The notes beneath the pieces were generated by a model. The model was not told the DNA's origin. It was given only the letters and a program-made list of their open reading frames with translations, and did not search any database. Below are positions 16,474-23,258 of a stretch of DNA of 43,554 nt, piece by piece; within the stretch, counting starts at the first letter, position 1, and each line of letters starts with the position of its first letter. Position numbers and translations under genes: made by a program. This stretch comes from Paracoccaceae bacterium (GTDB lineage Bacteria; Pseudomonadota; Alphaproteobacteria; Rhodobacterales; Rhodobacteraceae), in assembly GCA_947371955.1 (NCBI GenBank), contig CANBRQ010000013.1, positions 1-43,554 on the forward strand. Direction: 5' to 3'.

Positions 16474-17481
16474 TCAGTCGCGCAGCGGGCGGATGTCGGC
16501 GGGATCAATCTCGGCATAGACCTCGGTGCCGGGGGGCAGGGGCGGCAGGCTTGGGCGGCTCAGCACATCGACCCGAAGCGAGACGCCCAGCGCCAGAACG
16601 GTATAGCGCACGGTGGACCCCAAAAGCAGACGGCTGGTGATTTCGCCTTTGGTGCTGAGCTTGTCGCCCGCTGGCGTCCGGGCGAGGCTGATGGTTTCGG
16701 GATGCAGGGCCCAAGCCTCGGCGGTGGTCTGGCCGAACAGGCGCAGGACCTGATCCGGCTCCAGAATGTTGATATTGCCGATGAAACCGGCAACCGCGCG
16801 GTTGGAGGGCGCACCATAGACCTCATGCGGGGCGCCCGATTGCACGATGCGGCCCTGTTGCATCACCGCGACACGGTCGCCCAGCACCAGTGCCTCTTCC
16901 TGATCATGGGTCACGAAGACGGCGGTGAAACCGATGCGGGCCTGCAGGCGCTTGAACTCTTCCTGCAGGCGTTTGCGGATTTGCGCGTCCAGCGCCGAGA
17001 GCGGTTCATCCAGCAGCAGCAGTTGCGGCTCCAGTGCCAGCGCCCGCGCCAGCGCCACGCGCTGCTTTTGGCCGCCGGACAGGGCAGCGGGCCTTGCCTT
17101 GGCGCGGGGGCCAAGCTCCATCAGCTCGATCATCGCGGCGACCCTTGCGGCAAGGTCGGCCCCGCGCTTGCCCTGCTGCTGCAGGCCGAAGGCGATGTTT
17201 TCCTCGACCGTCATGTTGGGAAAGAGGGCGTAGTTCTGAAACACCATGGCGATACCGCGCTGATGCGGGGGCAGGGGCAGCACGTCGCGGCCTGCTATGG
17301 TGATGCGGCCACGGTCGGGCGTCTCCAGCCCCGCGATCACGCGCAGCAGAGTGGTCTTGCCGCAGCCGGAGGGGCCGACCAGCGCGCAGACCTCGCCTTT
17401 GGCAATCTCCAGCGCGATATCGGCGAAGACCGGGGTGGAGCCGAAGCCTTTCGACAGGGTTTCGATCTGCACGAAGCTCAT
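16474..17481 (-). CDS. ABC transporter ATP-binding protein of a second importer
   Basis: This encodes 335 residues. Visible motifs are Walker A GPSGCGKTT (about 37-45), Q-loop [12 protein letters not shown], signature ALSGGQKQRVALAR, Walker B LLLLDEPLSALD and H-loop VTHDQ. The C-terminal TOBE region includes ISRPSLPPLPPGTEVYAEIDPADIRPL-like text and starts near 240. The ATG at 17481 overlaps the preceding permease stop by four bases. It is the last gene of a four-gene operon (binding protein, two permeases, ATPase) of the spermidine/ferric/aminoethylphosphonate class. The substrate is not evident. Confidence 0.92.
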   Translation of the reverse strand: MSFVQIETLSKGFGSTPVFADIALEIAKGEVCALVGPSGCGKTTLLRVIAGLETPDRGRITIAGRDVLPLPPHQRGIAMVFQNYALFPNMTVEENIAFGLQQQGKRGADLAARVAAMIELMELGPRAKARPAALSGGQKQRVALARALALEPQLLLLDEPLSALDAQIRKRLQEEFKRLQARIGFTAVFVTHDQEEALVLGDRVAVMQQGRIVQSGAPHEVYGAPSNRAVAGFIGNINILEPDQVLRLFGQTTAEAWALHPETISLARTPAGDKLSTKGEITSRLLLGSTVRYTVLALGVSLRVDVLSRPSLPPLPPGTEVYAEIDPADIRPLRD

Positions 17482-18269
17482 GTACTTTCCTTCCGGCGCA
17501 TCACGATCAGGCTGACAAGGGTGGTGGCCAGAAGGACCACGGCGAAATAGACCATGATCAGCACCGACAGCATGTGGCCCGATCCGCCGCGCATCACGTA
17601 CATCAGGATCTGCATCGTCGGGAACATGCCGCCGACCAGCAGGTTGGCATAGACGAACTCGCTGATCACAAGGGTGAAATTCAGGATCAGGCCGATCACC
17701 ACACCCTGCCGCACGCAGGGCAATATCACCCGCCATTGCAGCTTGAGGTCGCTGATGCCCAGCAAATACCCCGCCTCCAGCAGGTCCTGCACCGCCATGG
17801 CGTTCAGGCTGCTTTTCATCGGCACGTAATACAGCGAGGCTCCCAGCGGGATATAGCCCCAGATCAGCAGCCATGGGGAGCCCGTCAGCACCAGCCCGTA
17901 ATTGCCCGCGTAAATCCTAAGCAGCCCCAACGCCATCACGATCCCCGGCACCGCATAGGGCAGCACAACCAGCCCGGCCAGCCAACGATCCACCTTGGGG
18001 AAATAGCAATGCGCCGCCAGAATAGCCGGCACGCAGATGACGGCCGAGGCGATCAGCGACCCCACGGCCAGGATCAGAGAGTTCTGCAGGGCCGTGGCAA
18101 AGCGCGGATCGGCCCACAACTCCGCCATCCAGCGCCAAGTGTAGCCAACGGGCAGCACGGACCCGGCCCAGTCCACCGCGAAGGCATTCAACCCCACGGC
18201 GAGGATCGGCAGGAACAACAGAGCCAGCAGCAGCGCCACAAGGCCAAGGCGCAGGGGGTCAAGACGCAC
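17478..18269 (-). CDS. ABC transporter permease (PotC/PhnV-like)
   Basis: This encodes 263 residues with six membrane helices in the BPD_transp_1 fold. The EAA coupling loop is QDLLEAGYLLGISDLKLQWRVILPCVRQGVVIGL. The GTG start at 18269 lies within the end of the upstream permease gene (11-base overlap), so the two are translationally coupled. It should form a heterodimer with that permease. The class resembles spermidine/putrescine and aminoethylphosphonate importers. Confidence 0.9.
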   Translation of the reverse strand: MRLDPLRLGLVALLLALLFLPILAVGLNAFAVDWAGSVLPVGYTWRWMAELWADPRFATALQNSLILAVGSLIASAVICVPAILAAHCYFPKVDRWLAGLVVLPYAVPGIVMALGLLRIYAGNYGLVLTGSPWLLIWGYIPLGASLYYVPMKSSLNAMAVQDLLEAGYLLGISDLKLQWRVILPCVRQGVVIGLILNFTLVISEFVYANLLVGGMFPTMQILMYVMRGGSGHMLSVLIMVYFAVVLLATTLVSLIVMRRKEST

Positions 18270-19089
18270 GCCTGGCCCTCCTTTTGGCCCAAATCTGTTG
18301 GGCGACGATGGGCAGGATCAGCGTGACGACGAGGATCATCGACAGCGCGTCAGCAAGGTTCGGGTCGGAATAGACATCGCCCGCCACCAATTCGCCGATA
18401 TGGATCGTCACAAGGTTGACATTGCCCCCCGCCAGCGCAAAAGCGGTCGCATAGGTCCCCATGGCGTTGGCAAACAGCAGGACCGAGGCGCCCAGCAGGC
18501 TCGGTGCCAGAATGGGCAAGCCGATCCGGCGCCAGAAGGTCAGCCGGGACACGCCAAGCAACTTTGCCGCCTCCTCGATTTCCGGGGTGATGGCAGAGAG
18601 GCTGGGGAAGATCACCAGAATGCCAAGGCAGATCTGGAAGTAAGAATAGACCAGCACCAGCCCGCCGATGGAATAGATGTTCAGATCATCAATCAACCCG
18701 GCAGCCTTCAGCAGCAGAGTGAAAGACCCTGACAGCCCGAACATGATGATGAAGGCGAAGGCCAGTGGAAACCCGGTGAAATTGGCCCCGATGTTGGAAT
18801 AGGTCAGGATCAGGGTTTGAATCCCCTCGGGAACCCGCTGCAAAAGTCGGGAAATGGGAAGTGCCAGACCCATGCCAAGCAGGGTTGTGAACAGCGACAG
18901 CCACAGGCTCGTGACAAATGCCCCGCGATGATAGCCCGATCCGATCAACTCGGCATAGTTGCCGAAGGACCAATGCCCGCCTCGGGAAAAGCTGGACATG
19001 ACCACCGCGCACAAAGGCAGCACTTCGAACAACAAAAGCACCGCAAAAAGCGGTGCAAGGGCGAGGATCATCCAGCGCGAACGGGTCAT
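18259..19089 (-). CDS. ABC transporter permease (PotB/PhnU-like)
   Basis: This encodes 276 residues with six membrane helices. It starts at ATG 19089 (MTRSRWMILALAPLFAVLLLFEVLPL). The EAA loop is EIEEAAKLLGVSRLTFWRRIGLPILAPSLLGA. It is the first of two permease genes, separated from the binding-protein gene by 64 bases that contain a strong hairpin. The open frame extends upstream through the hairpin and into the binding-protein gene, but the family start and the membrane topology both favour 19089. Confidence 0.9.
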   Translation of the reverse strand: MTRSRWMILALAPLFAVLLLFEVLPLCAVVMSSFSRGGHWSFGNYAELIGSGYHRGAFVTSLWLSLFTTLLGMGLALPISRLLQRVPEGIQTLILTYSNIGANFTGFPLAFAFIIMFGLSGSFTLLLKAAGLIDDLNIYSIGGLVLVYSYFQICLGILVIFPSLSAITPEIEEAAKLLGVSRLTFWRRIGLPILAPSLLGASVLLFANAMGTYATAFALAGGNVNLVTIHIGELVAGDVYSDPNLADALSMILVVTLILPIVAQQIWAKRRARRAS

Positions 19090-19105
19090 GCAGGGCCTGT
19101 GAAGG

Positions 19106-19129
19106 CGGCCCCGGATCGCTCCGGGGCCG
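19106..19129 (-). repeat. Intercistronic hairpin after the second importer's binding-protein gene
   Basis: CGGCCCCGGA (19106-19115) and TCCGGGGCCG (19120-19129) form a perfect 10-bp stem with a 4-base loop. It lies 24 bases after the binding-protein stop and 16 bases before the permease ATG, with no U-tract. Placement and type match the ugpB/ugpA hairpin, suggesting the same role in differential expression. Confidence 0.72.
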
Positions 19130-19153
19130 TGGATTGGGGGGGCCGGGATTAGA

Positions 19154-20206
19154 TCAAAGCTTGGTGGCAACCTGCTCTTGCCAAGCCTTGGCAAGGGTCT
19201 TGGCGCCATCCGTCCAGATCGCAGCGTTGATCGGGCGGGCCTTGGCATACATCTCGGCCGGCAGAACCTTGTCGGCCGCTTCCGGCGGCAGGGTGATCTG
19301 GTCGATCCGGATCGGACGAGCGTAGCCCATCGCGAACAGAACCTGACCTTCATCCGACAGCGCGAATTCGCGGGCCAGCTTGGCGATGTTCGGGCGCTTG
19401 GCATAGGCGTTGATCGTGGTGGTATAGCCCGATATGACCGAACCATCCGCCGGGATCACCACGTCGAACTTGTCCTTGCCCACCACATCGCGCCACGCCA
19501 GCGCGTTGAAGTCCCAGACGAGCGCCACTTCGACTTCACCTTTTTCCATCGTCGCGGCCGAGGCGTTGACGGGCAGCAGACGACCCGCCGCAGCCAGCTT
19601 GCCGAAGAACTCGATGGCCGGGGCCAGATTGTCTTCCGCGCCACCCAGGGCAATCGCCGCCGCCAGCACGGCAGCGTTCGACTGCGCGGCTTTGCCGACT
19701 TCACCCACGGTGACCTTGTAATCGCCGGTCAGCAGGTCCGCGAAGGACTTCGGCGGATTGGCGACCGATTTGGAGATCAGGAACGCGATCGTGCCGGTAT
19801 AGGACAGCGCCCAGTGGCCTTCCTCGTCCCGCGCCCAAGCCGGGATCTTGTCCCAGTTGGTGGTCTTGTAGGGCTGGCTCAGGCCACGCGCGATGGCGAT
19901 CGGGCCGAATTCCAGACCCACTTCACCGATGTCGGCCGAAGCATTGGCCTTCTCCGCCTCAAACTTCGCCAGTTCTTCAGCCGAGGACATGTCGGTGTCG
20001 GTGTGCGTGACGCCATACTTGGCCGAGATCGCCTTCCACAGGCCACCCCAGTTCGCCCAATCGTCCGGCATGCCCAGCGAGACGATCATGCCTTCCGCCT
20101 TGGCGGCAGCTTCCATGTCGGCCATCGCATCGGCGCGCACGAGGCGCGTGCTCAGCATCAAGGCGCCGAAGCTCATCCCGAAGAGTTCACGTTTGGTGAT
20201 ATCCAT
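19154..20206 (-). CDS. ABC transporter periplasmic substrate-binding protein, substrate unknown
   Basis: This encodes 350 residues. The N-terminus MDITKRELFGMSFGALML has a Lys-Arg pair and a weakly hydrophobic stretch reminiscent of a Tat signal; cleavage is likely near VRADA. The mature protein is a type 2 periplasmic binding protein: AAKAEGMIVSLGMPDDWANWGGLW, ALSYTGTIAFLISKSV, EVALVWDFNALAWRD and ALSDEGQVLFAMGYARPIRID are typical ferric/aminoethylphosphonate/polyamine-class segments. It heads the four-gene importer operon and is divergent from the RHH-CHAD-ParA cassette. The adjacent ugp operon hints at an organophosphate ligand, which is inference only. Confidence 0.86.
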   Translation of the reverse strand: MDITKRELFGMSFGALMLSTRLVRADAMADMEAAAKAEGMIVSLGMPDDWANWGGLWKAISAKYGVTHTDTDMSSAEELAKFEAEKANASADIGEVGLEFGPIAIARGLSQPYKTTNWDKIPAWARDEEGHWALSYTGTIAFLISKSVANPPKSFADLLTGDYKVTVGEVGKAAQSNAAVLAAAIALGGAEDNLAPAIEFFGKLAAAGRLLPVNASAATMEKGEVEVALVWDFNALAWRDVVGKDKFDVVIPADGSVISGYTTTINAYAKRPNIAKLAREFALSDEGQVLFAMGYARPIRIDQITLPPEAADKVLPAEMYAKARPINAAIWTDGAKTLAKAWQEQVATKL

Positions 20207-20350
20207 GTCCTTAGCCCTCTGGTCAGATTATTTTGCCCTCCATCGCCGCTGTCGGTGACACTGGCATGATGCGGATGTGATGATTGGATGAACTCAAAGG
20301 CCGCCAAGAGGGTGGCCAACGCCAAGGGCGCGCCGGGCCATCGTTAAAGC

Positions 20351-20388
20351 TTGAATCTTCCAAAAACGTATATACATATGATGTACGT
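20351..20388 (+). promoter_or_regulatory. Promoter/operator candidate for the RHH-CHAD-ParA cassette
   Basis: This AT-rich island lies in otherwise GC-rich DNA, 20-58 bases before the first gene. A -35-like TTGAAT (20351-20356) is followed after 16 bases by TACATA (20373-20378). An imperfect palindrome with arms ACGTA (20366-20370) and TACGT (20384-20388) covers the -10 region, with the 8-base palindrome GTATATAC inside it. That placement suits a repressor such as the RHH-type protein encoded next. The remainder of the 202-base divergent gap shows nothing further. Confidence 0.45.
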
Positions 20389-20408
20389 AAACCAGAACTG
20401 GAGGCGAG

Positions 20409-20720
20409 ATGAGCAAGCACAAGACTGCCGGAAAAGAGAAGGACAAGGGCGTTCAACTGGTGATCCGCATCGCCAAGTCGGAACGGACGGCCTTCGTCGA
20501 CCTGTGCGAGGCGCTTGACACCACCGCCGCCCGCGAAATCCGCCGTTTCATGCGGGAATTCGTAGCCTCCAAAGCACCGGCGGCGGTGGCAGAGACCCCG
20601 AGCGCCCCGGCAGAGCCCACGGCAGCCGAACCGGTTGCAGAGCCTGTCGCAGAGGCGGCAACAGATCTTGCTGAGGAGGCCGGGACGCCGAAAAAGACGC
20701 GCAAACGCGTCAAGGCGTGA
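20409..20720 (+). CDS. Ribbon-helix-helix-like protein with Ala/Pro-rich basic-ended tail
   Basis: This encodes 103 residues, preceded by GGAGG. Residues about 14-52 (VQLVIRIAKSERTAFVDLCEALDTTAAREIRRFMREFV) read as a strand followed by two helices, the ribbon-helix-helix pattern of small dimeric DNA-binding proteins. Residues 53-91 are low-complexity Ala/Pro/Glu, and the end is strongly basic (KKTRKRVKA). A folded head plus disordered, basic tail resembles adaptors such as PhaM, which links granules to the nucleoid, though similarity is only in architecture. It is the first gene of the cassette with the CHAD protein and the ParA ATPase. Confidence 0.7.
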   Translation: MSKHKTAGKEKDKGVQLVIRIAKSERTAFVDLCEALDTTAAREIRRFMREFVASKAPAAVAETPSAPAEPTAAEPVAEPVAEAATDLAEEAGTPKKTRKRVKA

Positions 20721-20781
20721 CCAGCTTGGGCCAGGGTCGGATAAACCGGGGCGATCTGTCGGGCACCCCCGGGGGCCCGCG

Positions 20782-22302
20782 ATGACCCATGCCGAGCTTT
20801 ACCTGCTGCAGGGAACCGCTGCACTGGCCCTGGCGACCGAGGCTTTGGGCAAGCTTGCCCCCTCGGTGGCAGAGCAGGCTGAAGCCGCCGCCTTCACCTG
20901 TCTTGACCTGTTTGACCAGTCGCTGCGCCGGTCAAACCGGATGCTGTTGGACCTTGGCACCTCGCTGGCACTGATCCAGCCCGATGGCCGCGTCATCACC
21001 CAAACCCTGCACGGCACCCCAAGGTTCGCCCCCGATCTGGCCGATGGCCCGGTCAAGCGCGCCCTGTCCGACCTGTCACCGCTGCGCAGCCTCCTGCCCT
21101 TGGGCACAGGCAAGGCCACCGCCTTCACCCTCGCCTTTGTGGACGAGGATCAGAAGACCCACTGCCGCGCCGCGCTTTACAGCCTGACCGGGGCCGAGGG
21201 GCAGACCCTGGTGCTGGTGCGGCCTCAGGGCCTGCGCGGCTATGGCAAAGCCCTCACAGACCTGCGCCAGCATCTGGATGCCAGTGGCGCGGCCTTTGAC
21301 ATGGCCACGCTCTATGCCCTGCTGGTCCCCGCAGCACCGGTCCCCGATCCCAAGACGAAATCAGCGCTCGCCCCCGGCCAAACCGCCTTTACCGCCGCCA
21401 CCGCGATCATCGCGCGGCAAATTCCTGTGGCCCAGCGGGCTGAACCCGGCATCATTGCTGACCATGACACTGAATTCCTGCATGACTACCGCGTGGCCCT
21501 GCGCCGCATCCGCTCTGTCCTCAGCCTGTTCCGCGATGTCTATCAGCCCGCGCAAACCACCGCCCTGAAGGCCCGCTTCGCCACGCTGATGGCCCAGACC
21601 GGGCCCTTGCGCGATCTGGACGTGCTGCTTTTGGGCAAGCAAGACTACTACGACCTGCTCCCCCCCAGCCTGCATCCCGGACTGGACACAATGTTCGCCC
21701 TGCGCAAAGCCGAGCGGACCCGCGCCCATGCCCGTCTGTCGCGCCAATTGCGCAGCAAGGCCCATGCGCAGGCGATGACTGACCTCGCCGGTCTTTTCTC
21801 CAGCCCGCACACCCTGCTGCCGGGACCCGCCGCCGACCGTGCCGCCCAGGATTTCGCCTCCAGCCTGATCTGGAAACGCTTCCGCAAGATCCGCCAGATC
21901 GCCGCCAGCATCGGCCCCGACACAGGCGACCTCGCCGTGCATGCCCTGCGCATCCATTGCAAGAAACTGCGCTACCTGATGGAGTTCTTTGCCGGCCTCT
22001 TCCCGGGGCCTGCCGTCAAATCCGTGCTGACGCCCCTGAAACGGGTGCAAGACCACCTTGGCCTTGTGAACGACCTCTCCGTGCAGGAAACCCATTTGCA
22101 GACCTTCCTGCAGGGACTTGACGGCTTGGCCGATGGCCCGAAGCTGCAAGTCGCCCAGACTGTCGGCGCACTGACCACGGTCCTGCACCGTCGCAAGCTG
22201 GAGGAGCGGCAAAAGACAATAGCCACCCTGTCCGGCTTCCTCAGCCCCGAGGTGCAAAAGACCTTCCGCGACCTCTTTCACGCAAGAAAGCCCAAGCCAT
22301 GA
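20782..22302 (+). CDS. CHAD-domain protein with degenerate CYTH-like N-terminus
   Basis: This encodes 506 residues. The C-terminal part is a CHAD domain, a histidine-rich helical domain known to bind polyphosphate: HDYRVALRRIRS (H234, R237, R241, R242, R244) in the first helical repeat and HALRIHCKKLRYLMEF (from H387) in the second. Residues about 5-190 follow the order of a CYTH domain (LDLFDQSLRRSNRMLLDLGTSLAL, then DGRVITQTLHG), but the expected ExExK metal-triphosphate signature is absent, with ELYLL in its place. It therefore looks like a non-catalytic CYTH-CHAD protein. The ATG at 20782 follows a CCCCCGGGGG palindrome. It overlaps parA by four bases. Confidence 0.88.
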   Translation: MTHAELYLLQGTAALALATEALGKLAPSVAEQAEAAAFTCLDLFDQSLRRSNRMLLDLGTSLALIQPDGRVITQTLHGTPRFAPDLADGPVKRALSDLSPLRSLLPLGTGKATAFTLAFVDEDQKTHCRAALYSLTGAEGQTLVLVRPQGLRGYGKALTDLRQHLDASGAAFDMATLYALLVPAAPVPDPKTKSALAPGQTAFTAATAIIARQIPVAQRAEPGIIADHDTEFLHDYRVALRRIRSVLSLFRDVYQPAQTTALKARFATLMAQTGPLRDLDVLLLGKQDYYDLLPPSLHPGLDTMFALRKAERTRAHARLSRQLRSKAHAQAMTDLAGLFSSPHTLLPGPAADRAAQDFASSLIWKRFRKIRQIAASIGPDTGDLAVHALRIHCKKLRYLMEFFAGLFPGPAVKSVLTPLKRVQDHLGLVNDLSVQETHLQTFLQGLDGLADGPKLQVAQTVGALTTVLHRRKLEERQKTIATLSGFLSPEVQKTFRDLFHARKPKP

Positions 22303-23051
22303 AGATCATCGCGAGCTACGCCAACAAGGGCGGCGTCGGCAAGACGGCAGCTGCCGTGAACCTCGCCTATGCCCTGGCCGCCGCCGGGCACCGGGTCCTT
22401 TTGTGCGATCTGGACCCGCAGGGCGCGGCCAGCTTCTACTTCCGTGTCAAACCCTCGAAAAAACTGACCGAATCCGAATTCTTTCAGGATGTCGCCAAGT
22501 TCACCAATGCCATCAAGGCCACCGACTATGACAACCTCGACATCTTGCCCGCCAACATGGGCTTTCGCGATTTCGACGTCTTTCTGGCCCGGATGAAGCA
22601 GCCAAGGTCGCGGCTGAAACAGGCGCTGAAGGCGGTGTCGGGCGACTTCGACGCGATCATTCTGGATTGCCCGCCCAATATCTCCACCCTGTCCGAGAAT
22701 ATCTTCAAGGCCGCCGATGCCGTGCTCGTGCCGATCATCCCCACCACCCTGTCAGAGCGCACCTTCCAGCAGCTTTGCAGCTTCTTCAAAGACAACGACC
22801 TGCCGGCTGGCAAGCTGCACGGCTTCTTCAGCATGGTGCAGGCCAGCAAATCCCTGCATGACGAGACGATGGCCGTGATGCGTGCGGCCTATCCCAAGGC
22901 GCTGCTGGCCACCAAGATCCCCTTCGCCTCTGATGTGGAACGGATGGGCGTGCACCGCGCCCCTGTTCTGGTCTCGGCCCCGAACAGCGCCTCGGGCAAG
23001 GCCTATCAGGCGCTGGCGGATGAGGTGACCCTACGGCTTGGCGTGATCTGA
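22299..23051 (+). CDS. ParA/MinD-type ATPase, orphan
   Basis: This encodes 250 residues of the deviant-Walker ATPase family. KGGVGKT (residues 10-16) has the signature lysine that bridges the ATP sandwich dimer; DLDPQGAASFYF is motif A', and DAIILDCPPNISTLSENIF is Walker B. ParA proteins form nucleoid- or membrane-bound gradients that move plasmids, chromosomes or protein/polymer cargo. There is no parB or parS nearby, and the gene is coupled by a 4-base overlap to the CHAD gene, so the cargo is probably not DNA. A partner stimulating the ATPase could be the CHAD or the RHH-like protein (inference). Confidence 0.92.
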   Translation: MKIIASYANKGGVGKTAAAVNLAYALAAAGHRVLLCDLDPQGAASFYFRVKPSKKLTESEFFQDVAKFTNAIKATDYDNLDILPANMGFRDFDVFLARMKQPRSRLKQALKAVSGDFDAIILDCPPNISTLSENIFKAADAVLVPIIPTTLSERTFQQLCSFFKDNDLPAGKLHGFFSMVQASKSLHDETMAVMRAAYPKALLATKIPFASDVERMGVHRAPVLVSAPNSASGKAYQALADEVTLRLGVI

Positions 23052-23258
23052 CCCTCGCCGATCCGGGACCTGTCTTAAATCTGTGACCATCCGGTTGGAA
23101 ACCTGCATCAGGCCCATTACCTTGCGGATTGGCTTTCGGGACCGGGCGACTTGGTTCAAACGCCCTGAATCCCGCCGGCATCCCACTTCGGGCTTGGTGG
23201 AAAGACCGGGGCGGACTAGTCGTTAGGAAGCCTTGGTCCCACAAGGGAGGAGAATTCG

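Noticed and set aside
23052-23258. Possible gene or terminator between the ParA and VWA-fusion genes
   Set aside because: No open frame with coding character and only a 4-bp stem; the interval probably just holds a promoter that I cannot define.
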